Shown piece after piece: positions 48,523 through 58,410 of a stretch of DNA of 64,000 nt. Under the pieces are notes generated by a model that saw only the letters and a list, made by a program, of their open reading frames with translations, had not been told where the DNA came from and ran no database searches. Position numbers and translations under genes: made by a program. Source of the stretch: Acidobacteriota bacterium (GTDB lineage Bacteria > Acidobacteriota > Thermoanaerobaculia > Gp7-AA8); contig JAJPHC010000013.1 of the NCBI GenBank assembly GCA_021325515.1, forward strand, positions 436,001 to 500,000, given 5' to 3'. How positions within the stretch are numbered: the first letter of the stretch is position 1; every line of letters starts with the position of its first letter.

Positions 48523-50503
48523 CGGCGTCCTCACTCACGTAATCGAAAATCGCAACATCGTCATCAACGGCTCCACGGTCTGCCCAGATCGTGAGTCGTG
48601 CGACATCCGCACCGGCGAGACCTACGAGCAGTACGTCCACCGTCATTGCGCTGATCACTGCCTGGGCGAGTTCTCGCTGCTGGAAGACGCCGAGCGCAAT
48701 CTCGGGCTCTACTGCCTCTACTTCCTCCACAAGTTCATCATCGGCAACCCGAAGCTGACTCCCGATCCGTTCTGGGAGATTCACGCATTCGTCGCTGAAT
48801 GGACGTGGCATCCGGACGATCTCGAGCAGAGCGTGCCGTTCAATCAGCGGCTCTACGTTCTGCCGCCGGCGAGCGATCGCAAGGTCGGAGAGTTCCGCCG
48901 CTACAAGCAGCTCGAAGTTCCGCGTAAGTGTCAGAAAACGTCGACGGTGTCCAAGGCGTACGTGACGCAGGAGTCTCTCCGTCAATTCTTCATCTTCTCC
49001 AACATCTACTTCCGCGTAATTCTCACTTCAGCGACGTCGACGCTCACCACGCAACTCCTGCGCGCGTACAAGGGCATCTGGGCGAAGAACCTCAACATCA
49101 AACGTCTATACGGAACGGATGTTACCCGCGGTTACGGCAATCGTCAGTACCTCGAGCGGATCGGCATGCTCGATCGCAACTGCAAGGCCGGTCACGACGC
49201 GATCGCCTTTCGTTGGTTGTCGAACGCATCCGACTCCACCGGTAAAGCCGCCTTCAATGTGATGGTGGCGGGCGTTCAGACCGAGACCACCGGTCAGCGC
49301 GCGGACCTCTACATCTTCGACGATCCCGCGACTGCAAAGAATTCCAACACCGCATCAAAGCGCGACGCGATCCGCGCGCTGTTCAGCGAGCAGTGCCGCC
49401 AGCTCGAACACACGGGCCGGATGATCGTCTGCAACACCCGGAAGCACCTCGAAGACTTCGGCGGCATGATCGGGAAGGAGCCGTTTCGTTCGCGCTTCTT
49501 CTCACTGCACCGCAAGGCAGAGTGGGTGGATCCGGTCACCGGGCTGGAACGGCTCTATTACCCGGTCGACGGTGAAGGCGAAGAGCAGCTTTCGCGGCAG
49601 GAGCTCGATCGGCTCCGCGCTTCAATGCCTGAGCGCGAGTACTCGAGCGAATACCTCAACGAACCGCTCGATCCTTCGCGCGCTCTCTTCCGCCGCGAGG
49701 ACTTCCAGATCATCGATCCGTCACGCGCACCGATCGAAGTGCGGTACGGCCTCGGTCGCGAGCTCACGGACGACGAGAAGTCGGATCTGTTGCGCGAACG
49801 CGCAGACATCGTCGCGTACAACCATTGCGACCCGGCCGGCAAGGAAGAGCAGAGCGCGAAGGGTGACGATTCGGCGATCGTCGGATGGCGGCGCGATCGC
49901 TACGGCAGCGTCTACTTCACCTATCTCCGCAGCGGGCAGTTCACGAGCTCGCAGCTGTGGGATCAGCTCTATCTCGCGTTCTGCTACAACCGCCCGCTCT
50001 TCACAGACTACGAGAAGGCCGATAACGACCTCCACACGCCCTCCGCATACCGCGGCTGGTGCGCACGCAAGCAATTGGAGCTCGATGCCGAAGCAGCAGC
50101 CGGCCACATTCCATCGTCGGCTGACATCCGTCCACGGTTCGAGAAGGTTTCGAAGGCGAACAAGAATTCGCGCATCGAACAGATGGAACCGCTCGCACGC
50201 GCGAAGCGGCTGTTCATCCTGTCGAACGCTGCACCGCCCGAAGAGATCGAGAAGTTCATCAGTCAGTTCCTCTCGCATCTCATCGCGGACCACGACGACT
50301 ACCCCGACTGCGCGTCGCGTCTGCTGCGCTATCACCGCGCCGGCGAATACCAGGAGCAGGTGAAGCGCGAGGCTCCGAAGGAAGACTTCGCGACGAAGGA
50401 CGGCGTGACAACGATTCCGTTCGCCGCGCTCGCGGAGATGTCGATCGGCAACGGCGACGGTCTGGTCTGGGGCCAGAAGGGGGCGATCAAGAATGTCGCG
50501 TGA
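48515..50503 (+). CDS. terL: Terminase large subunit
   Basis: A 662-residue packaging motor. A degenerate Walker A (RKCQKTS, residues 137-143), Walker B LYIFDD (265-270) and an RNase H-type nuclease starting at HCDPAG (Asp439), with later FTDYEKADND, are visible. It drives DNA into the prohead and cuts concatemers. The long N-terminal 110 residues before the ATPase are unusual. Confidence 0.88.
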   Translation: MPNGVLTHVIENRNIVINGSTVCPDRESCDIRTGETYEQYVHRHCADHCLGEFSLLEDAERNLGLYCLYFLHKFIIGNPKLTPDPFWEIHAFVAEWTWHPDDLEQSVPFNQRLYVLPPASDRKVGEFRRYKQLEVPRKCQKTSTVSKAYVTQESLRQFFIFSNIYFRVILTSATSTLTTQLLRAYKGIWAKNLNIKRLYGTDVTRGYGNRQYLERIGMLDRNCKAGHDAIAFRWLSNASDSTGKAAFNVMVAGVQTETTGQRADLYIFDDPATAKNSNTASKRDAIRALFSEQCRQLEHTGRMIVCNTRKHLEDFGGMIGKEPFRSRFFSLHRKAEWVDPVTGLERLYYPVDGEGEEQLSRQELDRLRASMPEREYSSEYLNEPLDPSRALFRREDFQIIDPSRAPIEVRYGLGRELTDDEKSDLLRERADIVAYNHCDPAGKEEQSAKGDDSAIVGWRRDRYGSVYFTYLRSGQFTSSQLWDQLYLAFCYNRPLFTDYEKADNDLHTPSAYRGWCARKQLELDAEAAAGHIPSSADIRPRFEKVSKANKNSRIEQMEPLARAKRLFILSNAAPPEEIEKFISQFLSHLIADHDDYPDCASRLLRYHRAGEYQEQVKREAPKEDFATKDGVTTIPFAALAEMSIGNGDGLVWGQKGAIKNVA

Positions 50504-52616
50504 CGATCTTCTTTCGCGCCTGAAGCAGTACGCCTATCGCGGGCGCCTTGAAGACCCACTCGGAAAGGTCTGGTATGCGCGCTATCAGGCGTCCGATCAG
50601 TACCACCGCGACAACTCGTGGGATTGGGAAGAGAACCGCCGGCTGCTGACCGACTTCCGAAACATGATCAATCGCTACGGGACCTACGTCGCGATGGGTT
50701 ATGCCGTGATGTCGAACCTCGTCAGCGACCTGTACTTCCAGAATCCCGATCCCTGGGTGCAGGACAAGCGCGGCAATGAAGACCTCTCGCGCATTCTGAC
50801 GGCCGTCTTCAAGGCGGTTCACGCCGAGGCGAGAACAGAGCGGAAGATGAAGGACGCTCTCTTCGACACCGGATGGGCGGGACTCGGCGCGATCTGGCTG
50901 GCTTTCGAGCAGAACGAGCACGAAGAGTACGAGCCGATCTACGACGAGGAAACCGGCGAGCCGATCCTCGATGACGAGACCGGCGAAACGCCTGTCGTTC
51001 AGACCGAGGACGGACAGCTCGTTCGCGTTGCGCAGTTCGATGAAGCGCTCGGCGATTACACGAAGCGGATGGTTGTCGATCGACAGCGCATCGTCGAGCG
51101 TCGCATCGAGCCGTGGCGCATGCGCTTCGATCCGAACGGCTCCGACTGGGAGTTCGAAGATCACCGCTACGTGATCATCCGCTTCACGCGGTCACTCGCG
51201 GAATGCCTCACCGATCCGCGATTCACGATTGAAGGCCGGCAGAAGCTCATCACGTGGTATGCGCAGCGCGGCGGAAACGATCCGGCGCTCATGCAGCGCA
51301 TCAGCTACGCGATGCTCGCCGACTCCGAAGAGCGCGATCCCGCGTATCTCCCGGTCGATCTCATTGAAATTTGGGATCGAGTGAAGAAGCAGATCATCTG
51401 GATGCCGCCTGGTGCGATGTTCACGCTCGGCACGCATCCGTGGCCGCGGCACTTCGCAGAGAAAGACATGTTCCCGGTGCGGCTCATCGCGTTCCATCGC
51501 GAGCCGCCGACTGAGGACGGTCTGCGCGGGTTCTATCCGGTCCCGATCATCCGGATGATCAAGCCGCAGCTGTATGCGATCAACCGGCTCGACGCGCTCT
51601 TCCTCGAAGCAAACACGCACGTCATCAACAAGTACGCGATGGCCGCGGGCCTCTTCACGCCGCAGGAGCTGCAGAAGCTCACGAGCGACAAGAATCGCGA
51701 AGTCGTCACGTATGACCCGAAAGCGCTGTCGGCAATGTTCGGCGGCGTCGACATCACACCGCAACTCGTGAAGGCCGCGTTCGGGCTGATCCCACAGGGC
51801 GAGATCAAGGAAATGCGGCACCTCGAGGGCATCCAGCACGAGCTCGACATGATCGCGCAGATCATCGGGCAGGCGCCGGGTGATCGCGGCGGTCTCGCGG
51901 AAGCCGGCAGCGCGACCGAAGCGCTCGGTCTGCAGCAGCGTCTCCAGCAACGTCTCGCCGAAATGCGGAATGAAGCGGGCCAGCACTACAAGGCTGTCAC
52001 CGAGATCATCTACCTGATCCTGAAGTGCTGCCAGACGCTTCCGATCCGCTATCAGATGGTCACGGAGTATGACCAGAAGGTCTGGGGCGAATTCACTGCG
52101 GATCGGTGGGAAGACCTCGATCTGCATTTCGATTTCGCTGTCGGCTCGCAGGCACCGCGCACGCGTCAGAGCGAGATCGCGCTGCGTCAGCAAGTCTTCC
52201 AGGTCGTCATGCCGTACGCGCAGGAGCTCGGCGATCGCCGCCTGATGCTCTTCATGACGAAGATGCTCGCGGAGCCGCTGGAGATTCGCGGTCTGGACGC
52301 GTTCCTCACTGACGAAGCGAGCGAGATTGCGAAGCAGCTGCTGATGCTGAATATGGCGATCCGCGATGGACGCGCGTCAGCGGGCGACATGCAGGTTGCT
52401 GCGCAGAAGCAGGAGCTCGAGTCAGCGCTGATTCAGTCCGTCATCACCACGCCGGACATGATGGAAGTCGCGGAGTCCACCGCGCAGCCAGGCGAAGTGA
52501 TGCCGCAGCAGGGCGGTGGCGGCGGCGGGATGGGCTCGCAGAAGAATCCCGTACGTTCCGCCGGCCAGAAAGCCGCGGCGATGGCTGCCGCCGGCACGAT
52601 CGGAGGTATGGCGTGA
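50493..52616 (+). CDS. Portal protein
   Basis: A 707-residue protein overlapping terL by 11 bases. It has long helical stretches, IEPWRMRFDPNGSDWEFEDH, a stem/crown region near residues 360-460 (QLYAINRLDALFLEANTHVI) and a Gly/Met-rich tail. Size, order and composition match portals of short-tailed phages. It forms the ring through which DNA enters. Confidence 0.8.
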   Translation: MSRDDLLSRLKQYAYRGRLEDPLGKVWYARYQASDQYHRDNSWDWEENRRLLTDFRNMINRYGTYVAMGYAVMSNLVSDLYFQNPDPWVQDKRGNEDLSRILTAVFKAVHAEARTERKMKDALFDTGWAGLGAIWLAFEQNEHEEYEPIYDEETGEPILDDETGETPVVQTEDGQLVRVAQFDEALGDYTKRMVVDRQRIVERRIEPWRMRFDPNGSDWEFEDHRYVIIRFTRSLAECLTDPRFTIEGRQKLITWYAQRGGNDPALMQRISYAMLADSEERDPAYLPVDLIEIWDRVKKQIIWMPPGAMFTLGTHPWPRHFAEKDMFPVRLIAFHREPPTEDGLRGFYPVPIIRMIKPQLYAINRLDALFLEANTHVINKYAMAAGLFTPQELQKLTSDKNREVVTYDPKALSAMFGGVDITPQLVKAAFGLIPQGEIKEMRHLEGIQHELDMIAQIIGQAPGDRGGLAEAGSATEALGLQQRLQQRLAEMRNEAGQHYKAVTEIIYLILKCCQTLPIRYQMVTEYDQKVWGEFTADRWEDLDLHFDFAVGSQAPRTRQSEIALRQQVFQVVMPYAQELGDRRLMLFMTKMLAEPLEIRGLDAFLTDEASEIAKQLLMLNMAIRDGRASAGDMQVAAQKQELESALIQSVITTPDMMEVAESTAQPGEVMPQQGGGGGGMGSQKNPVRSAGQKAAAMAAAGTIGGMA

Positions 52617-52951
52617 CCGCGAAGGCGAAGCTCTACCTCGCGCGCTTCGGAATCCTGAAGCTCGACGTCGACGCGGTCGAACAGCTGATGCGGCAGAACC
52701 TCATCACCGATCGCGATCTCGTCTACTCGGCATGGGCGCGCTGCGAATGCGGCGCTGGTCTCGCGCATGTGCGCGGTGCCGCTTTCTGGTGCTGCAGCGC
52801 GGTGCTCTCCGGTCGAATGATCACCGGCGGACACGAAGGCGTCCTGCCGTTCTCTGACTACTGCATCCCGGCTGAAGGCGACGCCTCGGCGCCTGGAGAG
52901 ACGACACGTCCAGCGAAGAAGACCAAGGGGGTTACTCGTGCCGCTGTATGA
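52613..52951 (+). CDS. Small Cys-containing protein after the portal
   Basis: A 112-residue protein overlapping the portal stop. CECGAGLAHVRGAAFWCC is a possible zinc site. Unknown; it overlaps the next gene by 14 bases. Confidence 0.5.
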   Translation: MTAKAKLYLARFGILKLDVDAVEQLMRQNLITDRDLVYSAWARCECGAGLAHVRGAAFWCCSAVLSGRMITGGHEGVLPFSDYCIPAEGDASAPGETTRPAKKTKGVTRAAV

Positions 52952-53429
52952 CTTCGTCTGCGACGCCTGCAAGGTCGTCTTCGACGACTACTCCACGCCG
53001 CTGCCGGAAGGCGGCATTGCGCCGGTGAACTGCTCGTGCGGCGCGCTTGCGCGTCACGTGTGGATCACCGCACCAGGCGTGAAGAGCGACGACAGCATTC
53101 CGTGGGAGATGGCTGCGGCGGCGCGCACGCAACTCGGCCGCAACTTCGAGACTCGGAAGCAGCTCGAGGATCACCTCCAGGCTGAAGGTCTGATCGCGGT
53201 CACGAGGAAAGAGTTCGAACAGAACATGCCGAGCGGCGACAAGCGCGAAACGCCTGTCGATCCGCATCTCGACGACCGGATTCACGAGTCGCTGAAAAAG
53301 AACATGGAAAAGCTCGCAGCGGGAACGCTCAAGCCCGCGGAGGCAACCCCGCCTCCGCAGGAAGTTCTCGATCACGCGAAAAAAATCACGGGGATCGATT
53401 TCTCAAAAGGAGCAGCAAATGCCGGTTGA
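52938..53429 (+). CDS. FmdB-like zinc-ribbon protein
   Basis: A 163-residue protein. Residues 1-45 (MPLYDFVCDACKVVFDDYST, then VNCSCGALARH) are an FmdB-type zinc ribbon; the rest is helical. Proteins of this sort occur before scaffold genes in several phages. Function unknown. Confidence 0.7.
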   Translation: MPLYDFVCDACKVVFDDYSTPLPEGGIAPVNCSCGALARHVWITAPGVKSDDSIPWEMAAAARTQLGRNFETRKQLEDHLQAEGLIAVTRKEFEQNMPSGDKRETPVDPHLDDRIHESLKKNMEKLAAGTLKPAEATPPPQEVLDHAKKITGIDFSKGAANAG

Positions 53430-54564
53430 ACCAGCGAAGACGGAAGTGACGACGCAGACCGAGCAGGGCGCGGCCACGCCAACGCTCGACGAGCGCATTC
53501 TCAAATCCGTTGAAGCGAACGCGGCGCGGTTCGGTGCGACCAAGGAAGGCACCTCCGAAGAAACGACGGAATCCGACACGAAAGCTGACGCCGACGCGGA
53601 CACCACGTCCGACGAAGCGAAAGCGGACACGGAAGCCGGCGCGGAAACGGAAGCCGAGACCGATGGCGAAGACGAAACGGACGATCACGCGGAGTGGACC
53701 GATGAAGAGATGTCGGCCAAGGTCGCAGAGGATCCGAAGTTCTTCTCACGTCTCGACAAGGATGGATGGGCGCGGGTTCCTGCTCACTGGGCGCGGGCGT
53801 ACAAGTCCACCCAGGCGCTGCTGACCGATCGCGAACAGCGTGTGGCGCAGCGTGAGCGCGAGCTCGCGACCACGAGAGATACGAACAAGGCTGATCAGAC
53901 GAAGCAGCCGGCGAAGCAGGCGACAGCCGACATCAATACGGCCGACCTGGTCGACGCACTGAACGATCCTGAGCGTGTCGGAGAAGCGGCGAAGACTCTC
54001 TTCACTCTTCCCGGCGTCGCAGAAGCGCTCGATCGGTGGTTCGAACAGCGGACAGGTGTGAAGCCGGAAACGCTCGCGGAATCTGGCAAGCAGACCGTCT
54101 TCGAGCAGGGATACGACATCGCCGTTCGCGGCAGCTCGGATCTCGGCATGAAGCCGGTTGAAGCGCTCTCTGACAAAGCCATTCTCGACGAGATCGAAAA
54201 CAACGAGGACGACCCTCGCGTGATTGCTCTGCTCAAAGCGAATGACCCGGCAACGGTGGCATTCGGCTGGGAGCTCGCAGCGAAAAACGCGCAGTTGCGC
54301 CTCGGTGCTCGAGATCGTGCTCGAGATGAAGCCGGCCGATTCGTGAAGGAAGATCCGAAACCGGCACCGACCAAGGACGCGAAGGTCGACGCAGCGAAGA
54401 AGATTCTCGATGCAAAGGCGCGAGCCAATGCGAAGCAGAAGCCTTCCGCCGCGGTCGAGCCGAATCGCAGCTCGGTGTTGGGTGACGACGATCCAAGCCT
54501 GTCGCTCGACGAACGTATCGCTCGCAAAGTGAACAGCAGACTTCAGTCGCTCGGAGCCTCGTGA
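53419..54564 (+). CDS. Scaffolding protein
   Basis: A 381-residue, very acidic N-terminus (residues 30-100 Glu/Asp/Thr/Ala-rich) followed by helices and a basic, Lys-rich end. Such composition directly before the capsid gene is typical of internal scaffolds, which guide capsid assembly and then leave. Confidence 0.75.
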   Translation: MPVEPAKTEVTTQTEQGAATPTLDERILKSVEANAARFGATKEGTSEETTESDTKADADADTTSDEAKADTEAGAETEAETDGEDETDDHAEWTDEEMSAKVAEDPKFFSRLDKDGWARVPAHWARAYKSTQALLTDREQRVAQRERELATTRDTNKADQTKQPAKQATADINTADLVDALNDPERVGEAAKTLFTLPGVAEALDRWFEQRTGVKPETLAESGKQTVFEQGYDIAVRGSSDLGMKPVEALSDKAILDEIENNEDDPRVIALLKANDPATVAFGWELAAKNAQLRLGARDRARDEAGRFVKEDPKPAPTKDAKVDAAKKILDAKARANAKQKPSAAVEPNRSSVLGDDDPSLSLDERIARKVNSRLQSLGAS

Positions 54565-54611
54565 TGCGAATCGCGATGGCATCTGAACGATCGGGATTTT
54601 GGGGGTAGCGA

Positions 54612-55601
54612 GTGACTACCTACGCGCAGTTGTCAGCACAGGATCTGAACAACCTGTACTCGTCAACGCTCGCGGACTTTTCCTCGGATGTCGAAAAGCA
54701 GACGTTTGACAACGCTCCTGCGCTGCGAAAGATGACGCAGAACAAGCGGATGTCGTCGGGTGGGCTCCGAATCGAAAAACGCCTTCGGGCTGGCCGGAAC
54801 ACGAACGCGAAGCATCTGCGTTCGGATGCTGACCAGGTCGAGCTCTCGGATCAGAACGTGCTGACCGTCGCCACATGGCCGATGGTCATGATGGCCGTTC
54901 CGGTCCTCCACTCCAAGCTCGAGGAGTCGATCAACTCTGGTCCGCAGAAGATCGTCGACCTCGTGAAGCAGCGCATGCAGCAGGCCAGCGACACCACGCG
55001 CGACCTGCTCTCCACGGGCCTCTTCGGTGATGGCTCGGACGGCACGATGATCGGTCTGCAGGCGGCGGTCCCGGATGTCTCGGGTTCCAACACCTACGCC
55101 GGTCTCTCGGAGTCGTCCACGCCGTTCTGGGTGTCGTACTACGCATCGGGCGCAGGCTCGTTCGCGGCGAACGGCTACCTCGGCACGTCGACCGACAAAC
55201 TGACGTCAGCGTTCCTGATTTGCTCGGACAACGGGCAGCAGACGCCGAATCAGGTGCTGTCGGATCGTCTCACATGGGAGTACTACCATCGCGCACTCGG
55301 CCAGCAGATCCGGTACACGAAGGCTGCCGATTTCGGCAGCGTCGCGGGTCCGCAGTCGACGACGCTCAAGCTGTTCGACGCTGATTGGGATTGGGACATG
55401 CAGTGCCGCGCGGGTTACGCGTACCTGCTGCACACCGATTCCTTCGAATTCACCGTCGATCCGAACTTCAACTACAAGTGGATGGGACCGTTCGCTCTCG
55501 GACGTCAGTTCCTGCTCACGTTCGACGTGCTCACGCTGCGCTATCAGCTCGTGTGCGTTCGTCGCAACTGGCAGGGTGTGACGTACGGGTGGACGGCGTA
55601 A
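54612..55601 (+). CDS. Major capsid protein
   Basis: A 329-residue protein. An N-arm (TFDNAPALRKMTQNKRMSSG), then helices (IVDLVKQRMQQASDTTRDLL) and strands (FEFTVDPNFNYKWMG) follow the HK97-fold order. It is 47 bases after the scaffold and starts at GTG 54612. Confidence 0.85.
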   Translation: MTTYAQLSAQDLNNLYSSTLADFSSDVEKQTFDNAPALRKMTQNKRMSSGGLRIEKRLRAGRNTNAKHLRSDADQVELSDQNVLTVATWPMVMMAVPVLHSKLEESINSGPQKIVDLVKQRMQQASDTTRDLLSTGLFGDGSDGTMIGLQAAVPDVSGSNTYAGLSESSTPFWVSYYASGAGSFAANGYLGTSTDKLTSAFLICSDNGQQTPNQVLSDRLTWEYYHRALGQQIRYTKAADFGSVAGPQSTTLKLFDADWDWDMQCRAGYAYLLHTDSFEFTVDPNFNYKWMGPFALGRQFLLTFDVLTLRYQLVCVRRNWQGVTYGWTA

Positions 55602-55619
55602 GGAAGGAGGAAGCGAACA

Positions 55620-56453
55620 ATGGCGAACTTTCGTGTTGCTTACGCTCCTCACCTCGGCGCTGGTTGGGCGTCGGCGTTCCGTGACGGCAACGTCATCGAC
55701 ACCGATTTCCGCACGATCGGCGGCGCGCCCGGTCTGGTGTTCCCCTTCGAGGGGAATCTGTACCAGGTCGTGCGCAATCGCACGGGGGGTGCTCTCGCCG
55801 AGGGCGACCTCGTGAAGCTGTTCTTCAACGATGCCACGCGTGTCGGTACTGCCTCGGCGGGTGCTGCTGACACACTCACCACAACCCAGACGTACACGGC
55901 CGGCTTGCTCGTCGACAAGTCGACGCCGTCGTACATCTTCCTGCGCGCAGGCACTGGCGTGAATCAGCGTCGTCGCATCCTGTCTCATACCTCGGGCGCG
56001 AACTCCGTCATCACGACGTCGATCTTCGATCGCTCGCTCGGTCTGACCAATGGTGCGTCAACGACTGGTCCCGACAAGTGGGGCACGACTCCCGACAACA
56101 CGTCGCAGTACTCGATCGTGTTGCCGTGGGAAATGGCCAAGAGCTCGGGCGTCGGTGATTACATCACCGGCGTTGCGCTGGCAGCCGTCACGGATGCGTA
56201 CTGGACGATCATTCAGATCGCCGGTTTCGGTCTGTGCAAGGCTGTCGGCTCGACGGACGCGCTCACCGCCGGTGGTCCCATCGTTCCGTCAGCGACGGCC
56301 GGTGTCGGCAAGGGCTTCACGACTGCGGGTGAAACCGCGGCTGAAGCGCGCCTCGCGTTCGGTATGGCGATCGACGCCTATACCGGCGCGTCAGCGCTGC
56401 GGCACATCCTGATGCTGCCGCGTCTTCTCACCGTGCATCACCGCTCGCTGTAA
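55620..56453 (+). CDS. Head decoration or minor capsid protein
   Basis: A 277-residue beta-rich protein directly after the capsid gene, with GAGG before the ATG. Strands such as PWEMAKSSGVGDYITGVAL suggest a head-surface protein. A strong hairpin follows. Family not certain. Confidence 0.55.
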   Translation: MANFRVAYAPHLGAGWASAFRDGNVIDTDFRTIGGAPGLVFPFEGNLYQVVRNRTGGALAEGDLVKLFFNDATRVGTASAGAADTLTTTQTYTAGLLVDKSTPSYIFLRAGTGVNQRRRILSHTSGANSVITTSIFDRSLGLTNGASTTGPDKWGTTPDNTSQYSIVLPWEMAKSSGVGDYITGVALAAVTDAYWTIIQIAGFGLCKAVGSTDALTAGGPIVPSATAGVGKGFTTAGETAAEARLAFGMAIDAYTGASALRHILMLPRLLTVHHRSL

Positions 56454-56466
56454 TCAATCAACCTGA

Positions 56467-56490
56467 GAAGGCGGGCTTCGGCCCGCCTTC
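56467..56490 (+). terminator. Hairpin with UUCG loop after the capsid genes
   Basis: A perfect 10-bp stem GAAGGCGGGC/GCCCGCCTTC closed by a C(TTCG)G loop, ending 22 bases before the next ATG. Only ATTC follows, so it could be a partial terminator or an mRNA-stabilising hairpin that sets capsid mRNA level apart. Confidence 0.7.
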
Positions 56491-56512
56491 ATTCAAACGG
56501 AGAGGAAATCAG

Positions 56513-57097
56513 ATGGAAGGCTTCATTCGCGGTACTTCGGAAACGCCGATCGATCTGCTGGAGATCCTGCCAGCAACGCTGAAGGGTTTCTCTTCGAAGG
56601 ATCAACAGCGCGCGTTCGGCGAGTCGTGGCAGGAGAAGCACGGCCGCTTCGTGCAGTTCCCCTGGGAGACGACCGAGGAACGCGGGCGCCGGCGCGAAAT
56701 CTTCGAAAAGGTGACGAAGAAGCCCGAGCCGCCGCCGATGAACATGTCGAAGGAAGTCGCGGAGCGCGAACTGAAGACGCTCTGGGCTGAGTACACGCCG
56801 AAGCACCCAGACGAGGCTCGTCTGAAATCGATCTGCGACCAGATCAACGCGCTCGAAAAGCTCGTCGGCCGCGAGCCCACGGACTTCACGAAAACGTATG
56901 ACGATCGTCGTCGTGTCGGCGAAGCGAAGCTGCGCGATCAGTTCAAAAAGTACTCGGCCGAAGACATCACCTCACGAAAGAAGATCGTCGCGAAGATCAG
57001 CAACCTGCCACTGCTCCGGATGATCCGCGACACCGAAGAAGTCAAAGAAATCGTCGATCTCGCCATTCAGCGCGTTGCGCAACTCGAGCTGGAGTGA
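56513..57097 (+). CDS. Head-region protein, unknown
   Basis: A 194-residue, charged helical protein (AERELKTLWAEYTPKHPDEA, KSICDQINALEKLVG). No family recognised; possible assembly factor. Overlaps the next gene by four bases. Confidence 0.55.
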   Translation: MEGFIRGTSETPIDLLEILPATLKGFSSKDQQRAFGESWQEKHGRFVQFPWETTEERGRRREIFEKVTKKPEPPPMNMSKEVAERELKTLWAEYTPKHPDEARLKSICDQINALEKLVGREPTDFTKTYDDRRRVGEAKLRDQFKKYSAEDITSRKKIVAKISNLPLLRMIRDTEEVKEIVDLAIQRVAQLELE

Positions 57098-57297
57098 TCT
57101 GCAAGGACTGCTCTGTCGTAATCCATCAGCCATCTGACGCAAAGCCCGACACACAGGTCTGGGTCTGCCCGCGTTGCTTCCGTCTTCGTTGGACGGAAGC
57201 CGGCCATCCATCGAATCCCGTCACGGGACAAATCGAACTGTTCGAAAACGACAAGCGCGTGCGCTGGTCGAACGTGGAGGGAGATAGCCCGTCATGA
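57094..57297 (+). CDS. Small zinc-ribbon protein in the head-tail operon
   Basis: A 67-residue protein with CKDC (residues 3-6) and CPRC (25-28), a classic four-Cys ribbon. It overlaps both neighbours by four bases. Unknown function. Confidence 0.65.
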   Translation: MICKDCSVVIHQPSDAKPDTQVWVCPRCFRLRWTEAGHPSNPVTGQIELFENDKRVRWSNVEGDSPS

Positions 57298-58226
57298 TGA
57301 CAGTCGGCCTGCTCGCGACGCGCCTCATGGATGAAGTTCCCGGCATCGGGCCGCGCGAAGCACGGAAGCGCATTGCTCGAGCAATCAAGGAAGTGTGCGA
57401 GCTGCATCCGTGGTCGCACCTCATCGCACAATACGCGCTTCAGACAGAAGACTCGTACAACACCGGAACCGTCGCTGTAGTGAACGGATCGACGAGTGTC
57501 ACGCTGACTTCCGGCACGTGGCAAACGTCCTGGTCTACTGCTCCGTCGAGTCGAAAGATCGTGATTCAGGGGAGAGCAGAGCCCTACACCATCACGATCA
57601 ACACGTCGACCACCGGGACTCTCAGCGATCCGTTCATTGGAGCGACGAACAGCGTGGCGACCTATCGCATGTTCCGCGACACGTACCCGCTTCCCTCAGA
57701 TTGCGACTACGGCAAGATCATGACGCTGTGGGACGTGCTCAACAACCGCGCGATGTACTTCCGCGACTTCCCATTCTTTATTCGCAGGAAGAACGAGGCG
57801 CAGGGCATCGTGGGGACGCCTGTCGAGTATGCGCTGGTGGGAATGACGACCGAGCAGCCGCCGCGACCGCAGATCGAATTCGGATGGGAATCGCCATCGG
57901 TCGCAACGACGTACCGACTCTGGTACTTCAAACGTCCGGCGTTTCCGTCTGCCGATGGCGATTACCCGAATTTCCCTGAGCGGTTCGAAAACCTGCATTG
58001 GCTTCGCGCGGCGATCGACATCGGCCTGTCCGCGCGCACGCCGAACAAGAACGTGCCGCAGTGGAAAGCTCAGTACGACGAGCTGCTGCTGCAGGCGAAG
58101 GCGGAGATGGACGGCGGTGCGGCCGTCGATCGCGAAGTGCAGAGCGTCTACCTCGGGCGGCAGCAGGGCATTTACGCCGGTCCCTCGAATCCTGACTTCC
58201 AGAACAACGCGAGGTATCTCGGCTGA
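57294..58226 (+). CDS. Head-tail connector protein
   Basis: A 310-residue protein: helical start (ATRLMDEVPGIGPREARKRI, ELHPWSHL), a beta middle and helices near the end (QYDELLLQAKAEMDGGA). It resembles adaptor/head-completion proteins that cap the portal. The exact family is not certain. Confidence 0.65.
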   Translation: MMTVGLLATRLMDEVPGIGPREARKRIARAIKEVCELHPWSHLIAQYALQTEDSYNTGTVAVVNGSTSVTLTSGTWQTSWSTAPSSRKIVIQGRAEPYTITINTSTTGTLSDPFIGATNSVATYRMFRDTYPLPSDCDYGKIMTLWDVLNNRAMYFRDFPFFIRRKNEAQGIVGTPVEYALVGMTTEQPPRPQIEFGWESPSVATTYRLWYFKRPAFPSADGDYPNFPERFENLHWLRAAIDIGLSARTPNKNVPQWKAQYDELLLQAKAEMDGGAAVDREVQSVYLGRQQGIYAGPSNPDFQNNARYLG

Positions 58227-58408
58227 TGCGAGTCTGCCCGAAGTGCCATGAGCCTCGCGCGGAGAACGAGTTTCAGCGCGTGATCAAAACGCCGAGCGGC
58301 GAGGCGGTCACGCTCCCAACGCGCGACTGCATCCGCTGCATCAGCGACGAAGCGCGCGACTTTCACAAGAAACGGCATGCACGTGAGCGTTCGCAGAGGA
58401 GAGCGTAA
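58226..58408 (+). CDS. Small zinc-finger protein
   Basis: A 60-residue protein with CPKCHEPRAENEF at residues 4-16 and CIRCIS near 36-41, then a basic tail (FHKKRHARERSQRR). It resembles the short HNH-less zinc ribbons of phages. Confidence 0.65.
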   Translation: MRVCPKCHEPRAENEFQRVIKTPSGEAVTLPTRDCIRCISDEARDFHKKRHARERSQRRA

Positions 58409-58410
58409 GC

